From Branchinecta lynchi (taxonomy: Eukaryota; Arthropoda; Branchiopoda; Anostraca; Branchinectidae): DNA of 64,000 nucleotides. Position numbers and translations under genes: made by a program. Below are positions 10,561 through 23,500 of the stretch, in pieces. The notes below the pieces were generated by a model, which did not search any database, was not told where the DNA came from, and saw only the letters and a list, made by a program, of their open reading frames with translations. The stretch spans positions 23,151,464-23,215,463 of the forward strand of contig JAKZAP010000007.1 of assembly GCA_023053575.1 (NCBI GenBank). Direction: 5' to 3'. Every line of letters begins with the position of its first letter. The first letter of the stretch is position 1.

Positions 10561-11204
10561 TTTCTCCTTCGGCAAAATTTGACCAAATGCCTAAAACGTA
10601 GGGGAGGGGGGGTGCGCCCCCCGCCCCCCCCCCCTCGGGAAGCCCTGTCTCTTGCTATGGCCTTCTGGACTCACCCGTTTCTCTAATTCAGGCATGTTGC
10701 CTAAGAGTGTTTTGTAGATCACCTTTTTGTTGGCCGGGTATGTAATGTGTCACGACTTTTGAAAACTTTTAAAGAACAATAACAAGATTTCGAGGTTTAT
10801 TGTTCAGCTAAATATCCCTCTAAATAAAATTTCTGTTACACATCCGGCAGCCGTCTTCACCGAGAAACAAACTAAATCATATTCCAAGACAATGACAACG
10901 GAAGTGCAATGGAGACTTGACGAACAATAAGATGACGTGCAAGTAAAACTGTAAAAAGCCGGCTCAAACTCGACAAACAGTACGATGCCATGCAGATGCA
11001 AGTAGCTAAGACAAATTAGTGAATATTAAAATACGTAAAATGTGTGTATTATATGTGTTTCAGTACTTATTCGTCTCCATGCTGCTTTGTTTTACATGTT
11101 AAGCTACAGTAAAATGGGGGTCTATCCTCGGTTTTCCAGATGAATACTACATTTTGTTTTGTCAATGATAAAACCAGGTTAAAACCGTAAATAGAACCTT
11201 ACCC
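10561..11204. other. Upstream intergenic sequence with no recognised gene
   Basis: Holds a G/C homopolymer cluster at 10604-10640 (runs of G then C), otherwise ordinary AT-rich sequence. No ORF with a recognisable domain. Confidence 0.5.
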
Positions 11205-11505
11205 TCAATCAATGACGTGCTCGCGCCATCTTCCGTAGTTAGAATACACAACCTTAATTAGTTGTATTTTCTCTAATAGATGACACAGCAGTAGTGATTT
11301 ATTGCAACTTCAGCCAATCAGACCTTTGCAGCTGATGTGATTTCGACAATTCTCATTGGCCCACATAATCCGGCAGAAGTTCCAGAAAAATACCGTAAAG
11401 TGCTTGTGTTGTGTGTGTTGTGTTTGAAGTTGTGTGTTTGGATAACTTCCTCAAATTACTTGCAAGTGCACAGACTGTACCTAGTCAACTCTAGGCAGAC
11501 TGAGA
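11205..11505 (+). promoter_or_regulatory. HSP90B1: HSP90B1 promoter and 5' UTR with UPR-like sites
   Basis: Upstream of the start codon lie TGACGTG at 11213-11219 (core of the XBP1/ATF6 element), a CCAAT box at 11314-11318, and ATTGG-C-CCACA at 11355-11365. The last is one base from the ERSE-II consensus ATTGG-N-CCACG, bound by NF-Y with ATF6 or XBP1. GCGCCATCTT at 11224-11233 resembles a YY1 site. GRP94 genes are classic unfolded-protein-response targets, so these matches fit. I could not place the transcription start; the GTGTTGTGTGTG stretch near 11405-11440 is probably 5' UTR. Confidence 0.5.
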
Positions 11506-11557
11506 ATGCACAGCAAGCTTTGTTTGTTGGTGGCGATTGGCTTGTTGGCCTTTTTGG
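11506..11557 (+). CDS. HSP90B1: HSP90B1 exon 1 (signal peptide)
   Basis: Encodes [17 protein letters not shown] plus the first base of the next Gly codon, the hydrophobic core of an ER signal peptide. The donor is GTGAGA at 11558 (phase 1). I chose this ATG because it gives a signal peptide directly before the splice into exon 2, where AKC|EDVV completes a plausible cleavage site near residue 22. Exon 1 exists only once, upstream of the duplicated block. Confidence 0.85.
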
Positions 11558-14500
11558 GTGAGATTTTATTATTGATTGACTCAGCAATAGTTAAGTTTTT
11601 TTTCCCCAGTTCTGCTGTTCTGCATTTGTTTATTTTGACAATCAAAATGAAGCCTTCTCAGTCTAGTACACTAGCCCCTTTTCAGGCACGGTACTCAAAC
11701 GTCTAGCACCATGCCTGGGTGCTAGACGTTCAAGCACTGTACCTTGGATTTCATGTATGGTGCATGGATTTCAGTATACAGTGCATACACCAAAAACACA
11801 TTTTCTGTCATAACAACTGAGCACCAGCTCGGACAGGGCTGAAATTACTACCATGAAATAGAGAAATCAAAGACAATCCTTTATATATTTTTCACAACAA
11901 AAACAAAAGGGCTCGGCTGATGACAGATGTGAAAAACCTCATTTCCTTTTCTACATAGTCAAGGGTTTTGCATGCAAAGTGTCCTGTACCTCAGCTTTTT
12001 CTACCTAGCAGCCAACCAGAATATTGGCTCTTGGGGAATAGATAGGGAAAATACATGGAAAATCGATAGGGTGCTCTTAGGTTTTTCATCTCCATCATCA
12101 TTAGAGCCCTTTTGTTTTTGTTGTGAAAAATATATAAAGGATTGTCTTTGATTTCTCTAATTTATAGTAGTAATTTCAGTCCTGTCCGAGCCGGTGCTCA
12201 GTTATGATGACAGAAACTGTGTTTTTTCTGTATGCACTGTATACTGAAATCCATGCACCATACATGAAATCCAAGGTACAGTGCTTGAACGTCTAGCACC
12301 CAGGCATGGTGCTAGACGTTTGAGCACCGTGCCTGAAAAGGGGCTAGTGTACTAGACTGAGCCTTCTTGCATTTTTATCAACATTGGGGAAGGAATAAGG
12401 GCGATTTGTTGCTTGGATTCACTTTCTAAAAAGCAAAGCGAGAATCCGCCGAGCGCGAGAACAAGAAAAAGGTTGCTGAGCCTCAGTTGCACCTTTACAA
12501 CTTCTCATTGACTTGCCGGAATCACTTTCCAGTCGCAAAGTGGATTTGCTTTCCAAGGAATCCAAGTGCTTGGTGCTGGTGGAAACTAGCGGATAGCGAG
12601 AACAACTTTGGAAAGCGAAGCGACTTTTAGTCGAAGTGGCAAGAACAGCTCAGTCATGCACAAATCCTCAATTTTTGGGCATGGTGCCCCAACGTCTGGG
12701 CATGCCCGAACGTATGGGCATGGTATCCATACGTTGGAGCACCATGCTCTGGAGCATGGGCATGGTACCCCTGTGAAATTTGGATAAACTGAGACTGGTT
12801 ACATACCTAAATAGGGCCTTCTCCCTGTCCTAGATCAAAAGATACCTGATTTTACTTTCTATCCAACCTCATTTTCCAATTTACAAAATGTTAGAGCACT
12901 TCCAAGATACCTAGAGTTTTTTGGAGGCCACTTCTCTTCTAGTGGGCTTATCCTATCCTTTCCAGAAAATTGCTGCTAGGTAGCATGAATGAGGCAAGCT
13001 TTTCAATCTGTTCACTGGAGCAAATATTTCCTTTAGATTGTTTGCCTTTTATTGTATTTATTTTGAGTTATTTTTTTTTTAACTGTTTTTACTCTGACTT
13101 TTGACTTTTTGACAACATGGAAAAGGATTAAGTAAGCTAGTGGCAACTACCTGTAAAAGGATAGGGTAAACCCACTGGGAAAGAAGTGGCCTCCACAAAA
13201 CTCTCTGTATCTTGAAAGTGCTCTAACATTTTGGAAATTGGAAAATGAGGTTGGATAGACAGTGAAATCAGGTATCTTTTGATCTAGGACAGGAAGAAGG
13301 CCCTATTTAGGTATGTAGCCAGTGTCAGTTTAACCAAATTTCACAGGGGTACCATGCCCATACTTCAGGGCATGGTGCCGTAACGTATGGGCACCATGCC
13401 CATACGTCCAGGCATGCCCAAACGTTGGGGCACCATGCCCAAAAATTGAGGATTTGTGTATGACTGGAACAGCTGGCGCACAAGTTCGCTGAGCTTTCCA
13501 GACCAACAAAATCGCCCTTTAACTGTTTAACCTACAATCCAGGATTCCAGGTTCATTTCCAGTTCAGTGAACTAAGCTAAGGTCCATTTCTTCTGCAATG
13601 TTGTCCCTGATGTTTGACAGCCTGACAAGGGGCCTTGCCAAGAAGGACCAAAGTATGGCTATATTTGTGTCTAGTTGAACAAGAAGAACACTTATAAAAT
13701 TGCAAGTTTTTCTAGAAAGTTCACATTTTTGGTTTGGCCTGGTCAAGGCCAAATAAAAAAAACAACATTAAACATTATAGGTTAACTACTGACATGAACA
13801 CCGAGACAAAAATCAAGATTCAAGGTTGTTCATCAAGATTCAAGGTTGTTATTCCAATATCAACTGAGATGGAGGTGTGTTAACTCAACTGTTATAACTT
13901 TTTCCAATATTTGACTTCATACCATCCTCTCTGGAGGGTGACCTGACTTGATATCATCCTCTCTGGAGGGCGATGTGAAGTCATATCTAGGCTACCACTA
14001 ACTTCTTGAGTGAAGATTTTCATAATATAACAGACCATGGGTCCACCGCGGGTCATAGGATGGTATCAGTCTGCCACAAACCCCTAATTTTGGGAAAGCA
14101 TATCAGCATATGCCAGATGATGGGTATACCTAGTATTTTGTATACCCTATGCCTAATGTTGGATACACTATGCCAAATGCGGGGTACTTGAGCCAAATAA
14201 AATATTGATGATTTGAGTGATGCTCAGAAATCAACCAAGAAATCAGTGGAGGTTGATTCCACTGCTGACAACGTTATGTGATCAGTATTGTGGAATTAGT
14301 GGTCACCCCAAGGATAACTTGTACGCCCAGGTTCTCGGGTGACTAGTTTATTTGAAGATGTATTTTTTAGTTCTTATGTTTTTGTTACAGGTTGTTTAAT
14401 GTGATTTTGTGTAAAACAAAGAATAACTTAACCTAAAAAAAAAACCTAACCAATCAGAATTCATCTGTAGTGGGGTAGGTCAGGGTTAGGGTACCAACAG

Positions 14501-17500
14501 CTATCCAGCATCTGGCATAGAGTATCCAGTGTAAGGTATAGGCTATGCCAAACATTAGATATACCCAACTTTTGGCATAGGGTACTGGTATCCAAAAATC
14601 AGGGGTTTGTGGCTTACTGGATGGTATGCATTACATACCTGTGAGAGAAATGTTATTACAAGTTAGGATGATAAGAGGAGAGGCAAGCTTATAGTAGTTA
14701 TAACACTCTGGAACAAAAATAATGACAACAGGGACATCCGTCACCACTCTTATGGGGTTCCTGTAGAACCAATAGTTATTGTCACTTATGATGCTCGGGA
14801 CCATCATGAGTAAATTGTAACAATCGTAACGGTCCTGGAACAAAACTAATACGAGGAGAGGGGAGCTAATTTACTTATTACAGCAGTCTTGGAATGGAAA
14901 TAATAACAAGAATATTAACTAATAAAGTTGCAGGAACACTTCCTAAGATTTTTTCAAGTGATATTTCTGCCCTTCCTGGCAACAGCTTGGCATGGGTCCT
15001 GGTCAAGCGTTGTGTAGAAGCCCTATATACTACCTATCCTGTTCTGGAGTCTCACTTCTTATGAGTTACTGGCTGTAGGGAAAACTAATGCTGAGAGTTT
15101 GTTTTGGACCTTGCTGCTGTTTGTGGTGGTAGATTCTGGCTTGACTGGACTGTTGACAACAGAGCCTTTTCTTCTGCATTTTAATTCATGGGGTTTGAAA
15201 TTTCTTTCAATGACTGTCGGGAAATCAGTACTGTTTCGAATTATTCGAACCCCAGGCCTTTATTCATTTAATGAGGCTTCCTGCATCCACAAACTTTATT
15301 CTAGTATCCATAACCTCCTGTTTGGTGTCTTTGGTTCTTCCTGCCTCGATTGTTCCTCTCTATAGGCCTAGCCAACTATGTATCGATTTAGTGTACGAAT
15401 AAGGAAGTAAGTAAGGGCTATTAGACAGAAATTTGCTAGCTAGCTAATTTGATTGTCTTTACAAAAATTTCAATCTTTTAAACACTCACGAGTTACATAA
15501 ATACTAAATACTACAAATATTAATGTTTGACATTCCATTCAACGTGTTAACGAAAAATGGCACAAATGTGTTACTGTGTCTTTTTGTTTTGATTTTAACC
15601 GTTTTTAGTTTCAGCTGCGAACGTGTACAATTTTTTATTGATGCATTAGGTGGGGGGATAGTTCGGTGTTGGACAGATGCAAGGATTATTGATTTAGTGT
15701 ACAAATAAAACGAAATTGAACTTGAACTGCTGTCTATGCTACTTCATTTTGAGCTGTGACTCAAGTAGCCTACCCATTTTAACCAAAATTCACCAGCTTA
15801 AAAGGGTCCCTAAAAATGATTAGCCTATTCTTGAACAGGGTTCAAAAATATTTCTACCCCCCCCCCCCCCCCTCCCCAAACATATGAGCCGCATGTAGAA
15901 TGCAAGGACATAGCCTGTAGGGTGCCTAAAATTACTTGTTCTACGAATTTACAAATTCTTAAAATCAGACCTGTAAACTGCAGGCAAATCAGACGAAATA
16001 AAGAGTTACAAGAGACACGAGTGCCACACATGACAACCTTAGCCTAGTATAAAATCTGCTCCAGGCACACACCAGCATTTCCCTAGTACAGTGAATGTTC
16101 CAAGTCGATGCCATAAGCTTAGAAGCTAGGAGATACCATGGTTTTGGAAAAGCCACAGAGCAGAGATGGGCGAATTCGAATTCGGATTCGAACCCGGATT
16201 CGAATCTTCTGCTTGTCAGGCTGGATTCGGACTCGGATTCCAAACCCTCAGTCTGACGAATCCGCTCAAATTCCTAGACTTCATCCTTCTAGTTTCCATT
16301 TTCCCAATTTTTACACAGTGTGCTTTGGCAATCCAACTTTTTGGTCTCCATCACCAACCATCCTCAGTTTAAGTCAATAACATTATCTGATTTCCTTAGA
16401 TATCAGCGCTTTTTGTCACCTCTGATTGTAAACCATAACCTATGTACATGATTTGATTATTAAGGTCGGACTCGAATCCATATTCGATTCCGGATTCGAA
16501 TCCTCAGCACGAAATGGTGGATTCGGATTCGGAATCTGATTCGTACCTAGCCTTGGATTCGGATTCGAATCCTTTCATGATCGGATTCGCCCATCTGCCA
16601 CAGAGTTAAACCTATGCTTTGTAAAGGTAGTAAACTACAAAAAGTGCTTACTAGGTAACACTGGTATAGTCTAGCCCTTAGAAGTTCGTATAAGATGAGA
16701 TCATGTTATTTTAAATATGCAAAGCACCTGCTCCACTTATCGAGATTATGTCATAACCATACATTGACGGAGTAGTTCAAAATTCAAGATGCAAGTGCTA
16801 CTCTTTTGGATGTTTCCTCATCGCCAGCACACGACGTCGTCCACTGTTTCCTGACTGAAGATTAAAAATTAAGTGTCTTTTTCTGTGTTTGTATGTGTTT
16901 TGTTTACTTTCTTCATTTACTCCGCCTTTCCAAAATGGCGGGTCATAAATAAATTACTTACGTATAACCTTTGGTCCTACATTTGTTCTTTTGCTCAGGG
17001 TTCTGATTTTCTTTTATTGTAGGTCTGGCCAAGTGTGAAGATGTCGTGATCGATGACAGTGTCCCTCAAGTTGATGTCAATTTGGGTGCCTCAAAAGAAA
17101 GCTCGCGAACAGGTAATTAGAGAAGATTTTGTTTATGATCTAGCCTTAAGTGGACCATACAATAGCACACAATTTTTGTGTTTTCAAAGAATTTCCTAGC
17201 TCTCTTAAGAAGACCAGATAGTATCCCTTTTGAACTATGATGTATGACATAACTTAGGTGTAGTAACAGCATTATGTGAATGTAGAAAGCAGGCATTTGT
17301 TTCTATAAATCTGTTGAGGGATAACACTAAGCTTAGGGTGGAGCTTTTTCAAATTTTGGAAATATTATTTTCTTACCATCTCATTTTGTTCCTATGTGTA
17401 AAAAAAACATTCCAGGTAAAATATTAGCACGATCGAACAATATTTAGGGGTAGCTCCATTATGGTGAACTTTTCGGTCTTCGGAAGTTACAGCCACAGTC

Positions 17501-20500
17501 CATTTTTAGGTTCTGCTGATGCTACAAATTTATTCATTTATTTTTCTACTAAATTCATGTTTTTAACAATAACTTTATTTTATGCTTTGTCCAATCAGAT
17601 CTGAATAGCGATTCAATTCGCCAACTCAGAGCAAAACACCGAGTACAGAAATATGCAAGCATCAACGCCAAGTTTCAGAGTGATGTTCCCCTCGTTGTGC
17701 ACTGGGACGGCAAACTGATCCCTGACCTCATTGGAAAAGAGAAGGTTGATCGCCTGACTGTTTCGGTTTCGGAAAAGAAGTTTTACAGCTACTCACAGTA
17801 ACCAAGCTTCCATCCGGAACTGGCTAGGCTCATGCTGCTGCTGTCTTTGGAGCTATTGAAGACTGGGGCATAGCCGGCAGCATCCGAGCTATGTGTTTCG
17901 ATACCACAAGCTCAAATACTGGTAGGATCTCCGGTGCTTGTGTTCTGCTGGTGCAGAAGCTAGGTAAGGAACTCTTCTCACTGGTATGTAGAGATCATAT
18001 TGTGGAACTCGTCATTGGTGCTGTGTTTCAAGTGTGCATGGGACCGACATCTTCTCCAGAGATTCGACTATTCAAACGCTTCCGGGACTACTGGGGATTC
18101 ATAGACACTGACAAATTTGAAACAGGAATTTCAGCTGATAATGTGGCACATCTAGTGGATGACATTAAACAAAGTAGTCTACCATCGATTTTGCTAACAA
18201 TCACCTTGGGACAGATCTAGCCAAGTGATCATTACAAGGAGTTCCTGGAACTTGCTCATTTTTCTTGCTGCTACTCCTGCAAGAGGAGTGCGATTCATGT
18301 CACCTGGTGCATTCCACCATGCCATATGGACGAGGAAGTTATATACAGATTAAAGATCTGGATGTTCAAGGCTCAGTTTAGATCGACTCTCACAGAAGAA
18401 AGAGGATTACATGATTTGTGTGTTTGCAGTGAAAGCCTGGATCTCAGCACCTCTAACCTCAGGTGCTTCTTCCAGTGGCATTCTCAAAGGCCACATCAAA
18501 CAAGTTTTCTGGTCAATTGTGGTATCTGTCACCCGAACTCGTTTGCTTGTCTTTCTTCGACAGTCGCGCCAGTTCCTTGACGAAGAGACTGATGGTGAGT
18601 GCCATGCAGAGCGAAGATGACCAGGAACAGGATCATACCAAGCGTATCACCATTGCACTTGATTCATCCAACAACAAAAACCTTGAACATGTTCTTACAG
18701 CAAAGTCAACAACACTTTTTCAGATGATGGAGCTCCCGGATGGATTTCTCACAGTTGAAGACACGACTACAAACTATAGCGCCAGAAACTGTGAGGTCAC
18801 TCAAAGTTGTTAATGACCACGCTGATCGTCGAGTTGCAATCATTCAAGACTTCAGCGGTTTTATAACCCAAGATGAGTCCCAGCTGCAATTCCTGCTGCA
18901 AGTTGTCCAAGAACACAGTAGAGTTTATCCCGATAGCAGGAAACACACTCTGTCCGGAAAACCATGATTAGAAACAAGTATTGGTTTCGTGGATCAGGCA
19001 AGGCTGACAAACTGTGTACTATTTAATTTTGCACTGAATGTGCTAAAAAAGGTTGTTTATGTGTTTTTAAACAAAACACAAGTTGATCAAAATCCTTAAA
19101 TTTTTTCTTTTTTTCTTAATTTGAGCACTTGAGGTACTCCTAAACATTAGTATTTATGGGTCAAACTTCGTGTACAGTGTTTTTATGTGATATGGAACAA
19201 CTTAGGGGGTAAGAAAATAATAAAATAAAAATGTGTCAAATAAGCTCCACCCTAACTAAGCTGGATGCTAGCGATGCGAGAATCCACAATTCTGTAATCC
19301 CATTAGCAATACAAATTTGGAAACCTTTGCCCGGAGCTGTAAGACGACATTAAGAGAGAAAGGCTCTCATGAAGTATATGTTAACTAACTTTCCTGATAC
19401 GTTCACTCCCTAATGTTATTTGATTTTTAGCACATGTATTTGTTTCAATCGTTAATAACTTTAGGCTAGGGTTTGTTATTCAAAAACACGTAAAAACAAA
19501 GCGCCATTCGTAGTCTGCCACTCAGCTATTCAACTAACTGATAGGACACTGAGAAACTGGTAAAAGTTGCAAAGGGCTTTTTACACTACTAGAGCAATTC
19601 TAGATGAAAGACTGCATTCCCCTTTTTTTGTTAACTGTAGACGCTAAACCAACTTGGATTACCGCCAGAACCTGCTTTTAACGTTATCGGTATGCCTAAC
19701 AGTTAGTACATACAGCATTGTCCGTTCCAAACGCCAGTTCGGCGGTTCCAGATCATCCTTGTCCAAAAAATATTCAAAATTTGGGTGAAATATAGAACGG
19801 AAAGATTTTATTACTGTTCGTTAATGGATCGATATCAGCGTACACCCTTTTTGCGTACTCTAACCACTGACTTGCACAGACTGTCCGAGAATCAGGTATT
19901 TGAGTCAACTAGAATAGTAGCCTATAGCATCTTACAGAAAAAGTAGTGGTCCCCATGAAACCCTTTTATTCTTCAGATGATGAACTACTAAAGCGAGAGG
20001 AAGAAGCCATCAATATCGATGGACTCAGCGTCGCTCAAATGAAAGAGCTGAGAGACAAATCTGACAAGTTTCCCTTCCAAGCTGAAGTCAACAGAATGAT
20101 GAAACTCATCATCAACTCACTCTATAGAAATAAAGACGTAAGTTGAATTATACTTGTTGGGGGGCTCCGAAACCCTGCGTTATTTTACTTATTTAATATC
20201 AGTCAGTAAGTAAGTAAGTAATTTATTTCTGACCCGCCATTTGAAAAGCGTAGTATATAAAATAAAATATTAAATAAAACACAACAAAGGCAATATACAA
20301 TTTTTCATTCATCGGCCAGAAAAGAATGTAGTGTCATGTGCCCTGTTGTCCATGATTTTTTGGCAGAGCCGACGAAATTTCCAAAAGCTTTCTGATTGTA
20401 GCGCCCACGATTGGGGATGATCCGTCCATAAGCGTTTTGTTATTAGTCTGCGAACTAGATGAGCATCGTAGTATGGCAAGATAAAGCAAATGCGCTGGAC

Positions 20501-23500
20501 CGCAAATGCGCCTGTCTCTGCCTGTGTGGCAAGCTTGGCGGAAGAACTTTATTATGGGTGTGACCTATCCTGATTGAAGTTTGTCTGCTTGTGGGACGGC
20601 TTCACTGTGGGTTTGACCTACCCGGATTGAAGTTTGTCTGCTTGGGGAAGAATTGAAATATGCATGTATGCTTTGAGGGTAGAACTTGACTGGGGGTTCG
20701 ACCTATCCTGATTGAATTTTGTCTGTTTGGGGTGAAGAAATTTATTGTGGGTTCGACCCATCCTGATTGAAGTATGTATGTATGCTTTGAGGGAAGAACT
20801 TAACTGTGGGTTCGACCTTTCCTGACTAAGGTTTGTCTGCTTCGATTGTTGGAGGCTTCATGCCTTCCACATATTTTCTTTTTTTATGACACTTGCCCTT
20901 CGGCTAAGTGCCATATAGCGATCGCAATTTCTGTCCGTCCGTCGGTCTGTCCAGGTTTTGCTAGTTCGGGCACTTCCACATAAGCTAGGACGATGAAACT
21001 TGGCAGGCGTATCAGGGACCCCAAATGATTAAGTTGGAAATAGTCACTTCCCCCATCCGAGCACCGTGGGGGGAGTGGAGAGAGGGAGAATCCGGAATCT
21101 TGGGGTATTTATAACTTTTGAACGGGTGATCGGATCTCGATGAAACTTGATATTTGGAAAGACCTCATGCCTCAGACGACCTATTTAAAATCCGGACCGG
21201 ATCCGGTGACTTTTTGGGGGAGCTGGAGGGGGCAACCGGAAATCTTGGGAAACCCTATGAGTGAAGGGATCGAGATGAAACTTGGTGGGAAGACACCTAA
21301 CAAACACTAGATACATCATTGACATAACCGAGCCGATTCGGGCACTGTTGGGGGGAGTGGAGGGAGGGGGGAATCCGGAATCTTGGGGTATTTATAACTT
21401 TTGAACGGGTGATCGGATCTCGATGAAACTTGATATTTGGAAATACCTCATGCCTCAGACGACCCACTTAATATCCGGACTGGATCTGGTGACTTTTGGG
21501 GGAGCTGGAGGGGGCAACCGGAAATCAAAACGCTATGAGCGGAGGAGGGATCAAGATGAAACTTGGTGGGAAGAATTGAAAATAACGATTTTATGAGACC
21601 TAGGTTGTTTTTTACGGTTCAGACTGAATCCGGCCAGGGTAGGAGGAGGATGAACCGGAAACCGGAAATTTGCAGATATGCTTCGATTGGACTCGAACTT
21701 GAAGAGTGAGAAGAGGAGATGTCAGGGATACAACGTTCATGTGTCCTAGTCGTATTTGGCCACAGTGTGGGGAGTTGGAGGGGGAAGTCCCGGAAATTTT
21801 TTAGCTCGCATAGGGGTCAAACGAGTGGAAGGATTTGAATGAAACTTGAAGAGTAGAGATACGATGTTCCCTAGATGACATAGTTTAGGGTCCGGGCCGG
21901 ATCTGAACAAGGTGGAGAGAGAGGTGCCGTATTTTCGCGAAAAATGCTCAGACTCAAGCGAAACGTGATAGCCGGTAAGAGAAGATGCTTTAGGTGATCA
22001 TTTTATGTGTAAGTAGATATCCTATTTCTAGGTCCGATCCTCGGAGGTTGAAGGGGGTATTTTGTGACGTTCTCATCTTCTTTCTTGCCTACGTGCCTAC
22101 TCGTAACAAGTGCCATATGAGCTCGTAGCTCTTGTTTGTGTGTGTGTAAATCGTGTGTCTTTGTGGAGCATCCCCAGGTGGCAGTGTTTGAAGTAAATAC
22201 AGAAGCATGGTGACAAGAAGCCATATCTAGCTGCGGTGCGAAGGAGTCCATCTCTAGAAATTGTAGCATTTGCCTTTTCTTTTACTTTTTTTATCTTATC
22301 AGTATTGTGTTTCTTTGATTCCTTCACAACTGAAGAGGAAATATAAAATTTCTAAACATCAGCACATCAGTAAAATTCACACACAGCTACATTAGTTTGT
22401 CAGCTGCCTAAACCTTTATTTTATTTTTATATTTTTTTTTCCTTTTTTACTGCACTTGGGGCCGTCGAAAGTTCTTCATTTGTTAGCATATGTCATCGAT
22501 AATATGGCTTACAGAAAATAAATCAGGACACTTTTTTTTTAAGAAAAGGAAGAGGTTATGATGTAGATTAATATTTTAGCCTTTTCATAGATAAGATCGA
22601 TAAGATGCGATTGCCACAAAAAAGCCAAAAGGTCATGGCAATAAAATAACAAAACAAAACAAAAAACGATAGATACAGTAACCTACTTATACTGTAGGCG
22701 TAATTTTCGTGTTGAAAAGCGACCTGAGGAATCTTGCCTGCCTCCTCACATCACCGAACTGACGGCTTACCAATCGTACTACACTCCATTTCTCATCGAA
22801 CACCCTCACGCGTTCTCCAAAGACTTCATTCGTCAGCTCTCTTAATTCTTCACATTCACACATGACATGCACCACACTTTCTCATCTCTACAAATTGGAC
22901 AGGAGAAATATATTGATCGGAGTTGGGACTAAAGTTGAAGATCAGCAACAAAGCGTTGTAAGCAAACAAGAATCGTGCATCGGTCGATACCTAGAGCGTC
23001 TTCCACCCTTCTAACACAATAGTAACTATTAGTTACTATTTTCGTTCCAACCTCGTAAAAAGTTACTACGCTGACCGTTCCAACCTTCTTGAAATAGTAA
23101 CTATTTGCTTACCGTGATCGGGAGCGTAGTAAATTTGGTAACTAGGCATCTCTATAACGTGATTGGCCGGATTAACCTGTAGCATGATATTCTGCTGGAA
23201 AACAGAAAAATCGTTCCAGCCTTGAGGGCAGAAAGCCAGAATTCGTGACGTCATGCGGATTAACTACGGTAAGTAGGATGGAACACGCTCCGAGAGTCGA
23301 AAAGTGAGTAAAAAGCCTAAATTCTGTGCCGATATTCGTAGGCAATCCGGGTATACAGCAAGCTGTTTGTATCCATCACTGCCCCACTCGACGTTCCTAT
23401 ACCCCTGACAGGTTTTTTTTCCCCCAGATTTTTCTTCGTGAACTTATCTCCAACGCTTCAGATGCCCTCGACAAGATTCGCCTTCTTGCGTTGACCGACA

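Noticed and set aside
16138..16380. Open frames with RIRIRT- and FESEFE-like runs
   Set aside because: Pure translations of GGATTCGAATCC repeats within the hAT-type MITE.
22003..22327. Minus-strand frames of 76-88 codons at the end of element A
   Set aside because: Read through the AAGTGCCATAT end repeat; similar frames appear wherever that end occurs.
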